Shown one piece after another: positions 59,373-64,000 of a stretch of DNA of 64,000 nt. The notes beneath the pieces are model-generated. The model worked only from the letters and a program-made list of their open reading frames with translations. It ran no database searches and was not told where the DNA came from. The position numbers were made by a program, and so were the translations under genes. Source of the stretch: Croceibacter atlanticus HTCC2559 (GTDB lineage: Bacteria; Bacteroidota; Bacteroidia; Flavobacteriales; Flavobacteriaceae). The stretch covers positions 1,322,001 through 1,386,000 of the forward strand of contig NC_014230.1 of NCBI RefSeq assembly GCF_000196315.1, in the 5' to 3' direction. Within the stretch, counting starts at the first letter, position 1. Every line of letters begins with the position of its first letter.

Positions 59373-59780
59373 ATGGCGCGCATTTTAGCAATAGACTATG
59401 GAGCTAAACGTACAGGAATAGCGGTTACAGACGAGCTTAAGCTAATAGCCTCTGGACTTACAACTGTAAGAACACACGACCTCGAGAGTTTTTTAAAAGA
59501 CTATTTTGAAAAAGAAAAGGTAGAGCTTGTACTTATTGGAGAGCCTAAACAAGTAGATGGTACTCATTCTGAAAACGAGGAACGTATCATTCATTTTATA
59601 AACAGGTTTAAAAAAGTTTTCCCTACAATGCAGTTTGAGCGAGTAGATGAAAGATTTACTTCAAAAATGGCGTTCCAGACTATGATTGATAGTGGCTTGA
59701 AAAAAAAGCAACGACAAAATAAAGCACTTGTAGACGAAATTAGTGCTACCATTATTTTACAAACCTATCTTTACAGATAA
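59373..59780 (+). CDS. ruvX: Pre-16S rRNA nuclease / Holliday junction resolvase-like YqgF (RuvX)
   Basis: A 135-residue RNase H-fold protein. The ATG at 59373 gives MARILAIDYGAKRTGIAVTD with the first catalytic Asp. The frame open from 59328 includes the promoter and is rejected. Further motifs are VELVLIGEPKQVDG, RVDERFTSKMA with Glu, and VDEISATIILQTYL with the last acidic residue. Members act in 16S rRNA 5' end maturation. The length is normal. def follows after 30 bases, probably in one operon with the DUF5606 gene. Confidence 0.94.
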   Translation: MARILAIDYGAKRTGIAVTDELKLIASGLTTVRTHDLESFLKDYFEKEKVELVLIGEPKQVDGTHSENEERIIHFINRFKKVFPTMQFERVDERFTSKMAFQTMIDSGLKKKQRQNKALVDEISATIILQTYLYR

Positions 59781-59810
59781 TAGAAGTTGTAAAGCAAGAA
59801 TTTAAATGTT

Positions 59811-60401
59811 ATGATTTTACCTATAGTAGCTTACGGAAATCCGGTTTTAAAGAAAAAGGCTAAGGACATTACAAAAGACTACCCAAAGCTTGATGAACTT
59901 ATTGAGAATATGTGGGAAACTATGTATGGTGCACACGGCGTTGGCTTGGCTGCTCCTCAAGTGGGATTGCCTATACGTTTATTTGTAATAGATCCTTCTC
60001 CCTTTGCAGATGATGAAGAGTTAACTGAAGAAGAACGAAAACAATTAACCGGTTTAAAAAAGCTATTTATTAATCCTGTTATTACTGAAGAAACTGGAGA
60101 TGAATGGGCCTTTAGTGAAGGTTGTTTAAGTATTCCAGATGTTAGGGAAGATGTGTTTAGACAACCAGATATTACAATTGAGTATGTAGATGAAAACTTT
60201 AAGGCACATACAGAAACGTATACAGGAATTGCAGCAAGAGTTATTCAACACGAATATGATCATATTGAAGGTATTTTATTTACAGATAAACTATCGTCAT
60301 TAAAAAAACGTTTAATAAAAGGAAAACTTAATAATATTAGTAAGGGTAAAGTAGATGTAGATTACAGAATGAAATTTCCAAATCTTAAGAAAGGGAGATA
60401 A
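59811..60401 (+). CDS. def: Peptide deformylase
   Basis: This 196-residue metalloenzyme removes the formyl group from new proteins. It has all three motifs: GVGLAAPQVGLP (motif 1), EGCLSIPDVRE (motif 2, metal Cys) and QHEYDHIEGILF (motif 3, HExxH type). An insert rich in acidic residues (about 65-85) follows motif 1, as in other Bacteroidota. The length is normal. It is the middle gene of the ruvX-def-DUF5606 group. Confidence 0.97.
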   Translation: MILPIVAYGNPVLKKKAKDITKDYPKLDELIENMWETMYGAHGVGLAAPQVGLPIRLFVIDPSPFADDEELTEEERKQLTGLKKLFINPVITEETGDEWAFSEGCLSIPDVREDVFRQPDITIEYVDENFKAHTETYTGIAARVIQHEYDHIEGILFTDKLSSLKKRLIKGKLNNISKGKVDVDYRMKFPNLKKGR

Positions 60402-60443
60402 CAGTTATTATTATACATTTGCGATCCAAAAAAATAAAACTTT

Positions 60444-60857
60444 ATGAGTTTAGATAAAATTCTTTCAATTTCTGGTAAGCCAGGTTTATATGAGTTAAAG
60501 GCACGTACAAGAGCAGGTTTCGTTGCAGAAAGTTTAGTAGATGGTAAGAAAATGGCAGTAGGTGCTCACAACAATGTAAGTATGTTAAGTGAGATAGCTA
60601 TTTATACATATTCTGAAGAAGTTCCACTTAGAGAAGTGTTTCAGAAAATTGCAGAAAAAGAAGATGCTAAAGAAACTATTTCTCACAAGTCTTCTAAAAA
60701 GGAATTAGAAAACCTTTTCTCTGAAGTATTACCAGAATATGATGAAGATAGAGTATACATAAGTGATATAAAAAAGGTGATACAATGGTATAACCTTTTA
60801 GTTAAAAATAATGTTACAGATTTTTCTGAAACCGAAGCTAGCTCTGAAGAAGAGTAA
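60444..60857 (+). CDS. DUF5606 domain protein
   Basis: A 137-residue protein starting MSLDKILSISGKPGLYELKA. The beta-rich first half (GFVAESLVDGKKMAVGAHNN) and the helical part VPLREVFQKIAEKED match the DUF5606 family, which is found in Bacteroidota. The function is unknown. The acidic tail (SETEASSEEE) is low in complexity. It ends with a strong terminator 24 bases after the stop. The constant position after def suggests a link with translation, but this is inference. Confidence 0.87.
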   Translation: MSLDKILSISGKPGLYELKARTRAGFVAESLVDGKKMAVGAHNNVSMLSEIAIYTYSEEVPLREVFQKIAEKEDAKETISHKSSKKELENLFSEVLPEYDEDRVYISDIKKVIQWYNLLVKNNVTDFSETEASSEEE

Positions 60858-60880
60858 TATTTTAAAGCTTATAAAAAATA

Positions 60881-60913
60881 AAAAACCCAATCTTAAAAAG
60901 ATTGGGTTTTTTT
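60881..60913. terminator. Bidirectional terminator between convergent genes
   Basis: AAAAACCCAATCTT (60881-60894) pairs with AAGATTGGGTTTTT (60898-60911) around three A, with T runs on both strands. It separates the DUF5606 gene (plus) from the acyl-CoA dehydrogenase gene (minus). Confidence 0.93.
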
Positions 60914-60933
60914 GTACACTGTAAGAGATGTTA

Positions 60934-62742
60934 TTAGTAACAGTAGGTGTTAGCTTCTGTTAAGGTTGTGGCAATTGTTTTACGTAAAGCAACCACGTTA
61001 GGTTGATTTTGGTATTTAGTAAAACGCTTAAGTCCCATTAACATCATACGTTGTTCGTCTCCTTCAGCAAAAGATACGATAGCCTCTTTAGCATTCTTAA
61101 TAATATCATCAACTGCGTGATAAAGATTAAGCTTACTCATAGCTAGTTGTTCTTTTTGAGAGTCTTCACCAAATCTCTTAATGTTCTTTTCGGTTCTTAA
61201 TATAGCAGATTCTGCCATATATACTTTTATTAGAATATTAGAAGCGCTCATAAGTAATTGTTGGTGGTCTTCTAATTGTGGCCCATATTTTTGAACAGCG
61301 CTACCAGCTACCATTAAAAATACTTTCTTTAAACGAGCAATCATATCTTTTTCTTCAGAAAGAACTTCAGAAAAATCTGGTGTATCAAAAGAAGGAATAC
61401 CGGTTAACTCTTGGCCAACTGCAGTTGCAGGTCCTAAAAGATCTACTTGACCTTTCATTGCTTTCTTTACAAGCATACCTACTGCAAGCATTCTGTTAAT
61501 TTCATTGGTTCCTTCGTAAATACGAGAAATACGAGCGTCTCTCCAAGCAGATTCCATTGGTGTGTCTGCGCTAAAGCCCATTCCACCGTAAATTTGAATA
61601 CCTTCATCAGAACAGTTTTGAATATCTTCAGATACGGCAACTTTAAGAATTGAACATTCAATTGCATATTCCTCAACACCTTTAAGTTCTGCCTCACTGT
61701 GAGATGCACCATCTGCCATACGTATAGCGATACGGTCTTCAATATTTTTAGCAGCTCTGTAAGAAGCACTTTCACCTACATAAGCAGCAGTAGCCATTTC
61801 AGCTAATTTTTGTTGTATAGCTCCAAATTGAGAAATAGGAGTTTTAAACTGTATACGGTCATTTGCATACTTAACTGCACTGTCTATCACTCGACGCTGT
61901 GCATCTAAACACGCAGCAGCAAGCTTAATACGGCCAACGTTTAAAGCATTCATTGCAATTTTAAATCCGTTACCACGCTCAGATAACATATTCTCAACAG
62001 GGACTTCAGTATCATTAAAGAATACTTGTCTTGTTGAAGAAGAGTGTATACCTAGCTTCTTTTCTTCTTCACCCATAGAGATACCATTTTCAGGGTTGTT
62101 CTCTACGATAAAACCAGTAATGTTTTTGTCATCTTCTATTCGAGCAAAAACTACAAATAGATTACAGAAACCTGCATTACTAATCCACATTTTTTGACCA
62201 GTAATCTTATAATGTGTACCATCTTCAGAAAGAACAGCTTTAGTTTTTCCAGAATTGGCATCACTACCTGCACCAGGTTCAGTTAAACAATAGGCACCAA
62301 ACCACTCACCAGTAGCTAATTTCGGTACATATTTTTTCTTCTGCTCTTCATTACCATATAACGTAATTGGCATTGTACCAATACCAGTATGTGCACCAAA
62401 CGCAGTAGCTATAGATCCTGTTGCGCCAGAAATATAATCACATACCAACATTGTAGTTACAAAGCCCATACCTAAACCATCATACTCTTCTGGAACAGCA
62501 ACACCTAATAAACCAAGTTCACCAGCTTTACGCATGATTTCTTCTGTAAGTGCGTAGTCTTTTTTCTCAAAACGCTCTTTATTTGGCCAAATTTCTCTGT
62601 CTACAAATTCTTTAACAGAGTCGCGCATCATTTTTTGCTCCTCAGAGAAGTCTTCTGGAGTAAAAATATTTTCGCAAGGTGTTTCTTTTACTAAAAATTG
62701 CCCACCACGAAGCATATCTTTATTTAATTCTTTTGATTCCAT
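60934..62742 (-). CDS. Acyl-CoA dehydrogenase family protein, long form
   Basis: A 602-residue flavoenzyme of fatty acid beta-oxidation that forms the 2,3-double bond of acyl-CoA. The core has GAYCLTEPGAGSDANSGKT, KITGQKMWISNAG and a FAD-binding IQIYGGMGFS. YEGTNEINRML carries the catalytic Glu. A C-terminal extension of about 150 residues resembles the very-long-chain enzymes. It lies 39 bases after the thiolase gene on the same strand; a hairpin (62763-62783) lies between. Chain-length specificity cannot be told. Confidence 0.93.
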   Translation of the reverse strand: MESKELNKDMLRGGQFLVKETPCENIFTPEDFSEEQKMMRDSVKEFVDREIWPNKERFEKKDYALTEEIMRKAGELGLLGVAVPEEYDGLGMGFVTTMLVCDYISGATGSIATAFGAHTGIGTMPITLYGNEEQKKKYVPKLATGEWFGAYCLTEPGAGSDANSGKTKAVLSEDGTHYKITGQKMWISNAGFCNLFVVFARIEDDKNITGFIVENNPENGISMGEEEKKLGIHSSSTRQVFFNDTEVPVENMLSERGNGFKIAMNALNVGRIKLAAACLDAQRRVIDSAVKYANDRIQFKTPISQFGAIQQKLAEMATAAYVGESASYRAAKNIEDRIAIRMADGASHSEAELKGVEEYAIECSILKVAVSEDIQNCSDEGIQIYGGMGFSADTPMESAWRDARISRIYEGTNEINRMLAVGMLVKKAMKGQVDLLGPATAVGQELTGIPSFDTPDFSEVLSEEKDMIARLKKVFLMVAGSAVQKYGPQLEDHQQLLMSASNILIKVYMAESAILRTEKNIKRFGEDSQKEQLAMSKLNLYHAVDDIIKNAKEAIVSFAEGDEQRMMLMGLKRFTKYQNQPNVVALRKTIATTLTEANTYCY

Positions 62743-62762
62743 ATTTAATTAAGATTGTTAAG

Positions 62763-62783
62763 AATAAACCTAGATGGTTTATT
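62763..62783 (-). other. Hairpin between thiolase and acyl-CoA dehydrogenase genes
   Basis: AATAAACC (62763-62770) and GGTTTATT (62776-62783) form an 8-base stem with a 5-base loop at the thiolase stop codon. No T run follows directly, so it may set the ratio of the two messages rather than stop transcription. Confidence 0.4.
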
Positions 62784-63972
62784 AATTTAAAAATTCATAT
62801 ATACCACAAGCACCTTGTCCTGTACCTACGCACATAGTTACGGCGCCATATTTTCCTTTCATATTGCGTTTACGCATCTCGTCGAATAACTGTACACTTA
62901 ATTTAGCTCCTGTGCATCCTAGTGGATGCCCAAGTGCAATGGCACCACCATTTACGTTTACAATATCTTTATTGAGGCCTAACTCTCTTATAACTGCTAG
63001 AGATTGTGATGCAAACGCTTCATTAAGTTCAATTAAATCTAAATCGTCTTGTTTTAATCCTGCTTGTTTTAAAGCTTTAGGAATAGCTTTAATAGGACCT
63101 ATACCCATTATTCTAGGAGGTACGCCTGCTGCTGCAAAGTTTACCATTCTTGCAATAGGTTCAAGATTTAGTTCTTTAACCATAGCTTCACTCATTACCA
63201 TTACAAATGCAGCACCATCACTCATTTGTGAAGAGTTTCCAGCAGTTACACTACCGCCATCTGCAAATACAGGTCTTAGTTTTGCTAAAGCTTCTTTGTT
63301 AGTTCCTTTTCTCGGACCTTCGTCTTTATTAACTGTGTATGTTTTTGTTTGTTTCTTACCATTATCACCTACAAAAGTATCTTCAACATCAATAGGTACA
63401 ATCTGGTCTTGAAAACGATTTTCTTCTTGAGCTTTCAAGGCTTTCATATGAGAATTATACGCAAACTCATCTTGATCATCTCGAGATACTTTAAATTCAT
63501 TTGCAACAGCTTCTGCTGTTAATCCCATTCCCCAATAATAATCTTCGTGACCTTTGTGCGCTAGTTTATAATCTGGTACTGGTTTATAGCCTCCCATTGG
63601 TATGTAACTCATGCTTTCTGCACCACCAGCAATAATACAATCTGCCATTCCAGATTGAATCTTAGCTGTTGCCATAGCAATAGTTTCTACTCCTGAAGCA
63701 CAATACCTATTAACAGTTACGCCAGGTACATCTTCTATTTTTAACCCCATTAAAGAAATAAGGCGTGCCATATTTAAACCTTGTTCTGCTTCTGGCATTG
63801 CGTTACCAACTATAACGTCATCTATACGATGCTTGTCAAAGTCTGGTAATTTATCCATCATGAACTGAATGGTTTCTGCAGCAAGCTCATCTGGGCGTTT
63901 AAATCTAAAAACGCCTCTAGGTGCTTTTCCTACTGCTGTTCTATATGCTTGTACAATATATGCTGTATTCAT
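62782..63972 (-). CDS. Acetyl-CoA C-acyltransferase (thiolase)
   Basis: This 396-residue cytosolic thiolase cleaves 3-ketoacyl-CoA in beta-oxidation (or works in the reverse direction). The nucleophile is Cys91 in VNRYCASGVETI. Later come IAGGAESMSYIPMGG, LNEAFASQSL, the His-bearing GGAIALGHPLGCTGAKL and CVGTGQGACG with the second Cys. The length is normal. It is cotranscribed with the acyl-CoA dehydrogenase. A 3-hydroxyacyl-CoA dehydrogenase gene would be expected just outside the right edge; the last 28 bases hold no gene start. Confidence 0.94.
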   Translation of the reverse strand: MNTAYIVQAYRTAVGKAPRGVFRFKRPDELAAETIQFMMDKLPDFDKHRIDDVIVGNAMPEAEQGLNMARLISLMGLKIEDVPGVTVNRYCASGVETIAMATAKIQSGMADCIIAGGAESMSYIPMGGYKPVPDYKLAHKGHEDYYWGMGLTAEAVANEFKVSRDDQDEFAYNSHMKALKAQEENRFQDQIVPIDVEDTFVGDNGKKQTKTYTVNKDEGPRKGTNKEALAKLRPVFADGGSVTAGNSSQMSDGAAFVMVMSEAMVKELNLEPIARMVNFAAAGVPPRIMGIGPIKAIPKALKQAGLKQDDLDLIELNEAFASQSLAVIRELGLNKDIVNVNGGAIALGHPLGCTGAKLSVQLFDEMRKRNMKGKYGAVTMCVGTGQGACGIYEFLN

Positions 63973-64000
63973 CTTTTAGTTTGATTTTGTTTTGATTCTT

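Noticed and set aside
62864-63412. 182-codon open frame antisense to the thiolase gene
   Set aside because: The thiolase reading is certain; the opposite frame has Ser/Leu-rich shadow composition and no family features.
1-64000. CRISPR array, tRNA, rRNA, IS element, integrase or phage genes
   Set aside because: No spaced repeats, cloverleaf-like segments or transposase motifs were seen in the gaps; gaps are short and composition is even.

Overview
The window comes from a low-GC member of the phylum Bacteroidota, almost certainly a marine-type Flavobacteriaceae; the genus cannot be told from this sequence alone. The evidence is direct. There are many Bacteroidota-type promoters (-7 element TAnnTTTG), no obvious Shine-Dalgarno sequences, three large secreted proteins with type B C-terminal sorting domains of the type IX secretion system, many short lipoprotein signals, and small conserved flavobacterial genes such as DUF5606 and a CtlX-like hydrolase. 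No tRNA, rRNA, CRISPR array, transposase, phage gene or replication origin was seen. Gene density is high; only one intergenic stretch exceeds 300 bases, and it is the richest regulatory region of the window.

Layout. 0-3.4 kb: the end of an amidinotransferase-fold hydrolase, a CtlX-like hydrolase, an SDR protein and small unknowns. 3.5-11.6 kb: argS, ffh, folD, then a giant propeller-type sensor histidine kinase overlapping its LuxR-type response regulator. 11.7-14.9 kb: soluble and membrane-bound pyrophosphatases, each with its own promoter and terminator. 15-20 kb: an App1-like phosphatase, a deoxynucleoside kinase with a secreted unknown, a tandem-DUF302 lipoprotein and an amidase lipoprotein. 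20-29 kb: a sulfur and methionine block. This holds metK (minus strand), a divergent region with two different SAM-riboswitch-like leaders, metY, a MetX-like acyltransferase and homoserine dehydrogenase, followed by an Rrf2 regulator and the sulfate assimilation operon (DUF2061, cysH, cysD, cysN). The parts fit one pathway: sulfate is reduced to sulfide, sulfide is joined to O-acetylhomoserine, and the methionine formed becomes SAM.

29-33 kb: a duplicated two-gene module in the order A-B-A'-B', made of PagL-like outer membrane lipid A deacylases and GIN-domain lipoproteins. 33-35.4 kb: a DUF192 lipoprotein, lgt and a kinase-like unknown. 35.6-47.2 kb: an ABC transporter, three type IX cargo proteins, uvrB and a one-domain DEAD-like protein. 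47.2-54 kb: hsp20, DUF2254, a small unknown, and a minus-strand operon of a cytidylyltransferase-phosphatase fusion, a threonylcarbamoyl-AMP synthase, cca and ctaA. 54-58.5 kb: a lipopolysaccharide group with a WaaP-like kinase, three family 2 glycosyltransferase-fold proteins (one with its catalytic residues lost) and a heptosyltransferase. 58.5-64 kb: dapD, ruvX, def, a DUF5606 gene, then acyl-CoA dehydrogenase and thiolase of fatty acid beta-oxidation.

The points most worth a second look are: the divergent met region with a SAM-I riboswitch on one strand and a SAM-II-like pseudoknot with long loops on the other; the inactive glycosyltransferase twin; the A-B-A'-B' outer membrane module; the cytidylyltransferase-HAD fusion; and a set of genes whose start codon lies exactly 4 nt after a -7 box, which implies leaderless mRNAs, two of them with GTG starts. 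All functional calls rest on reading motifs by eye; no database search was run.
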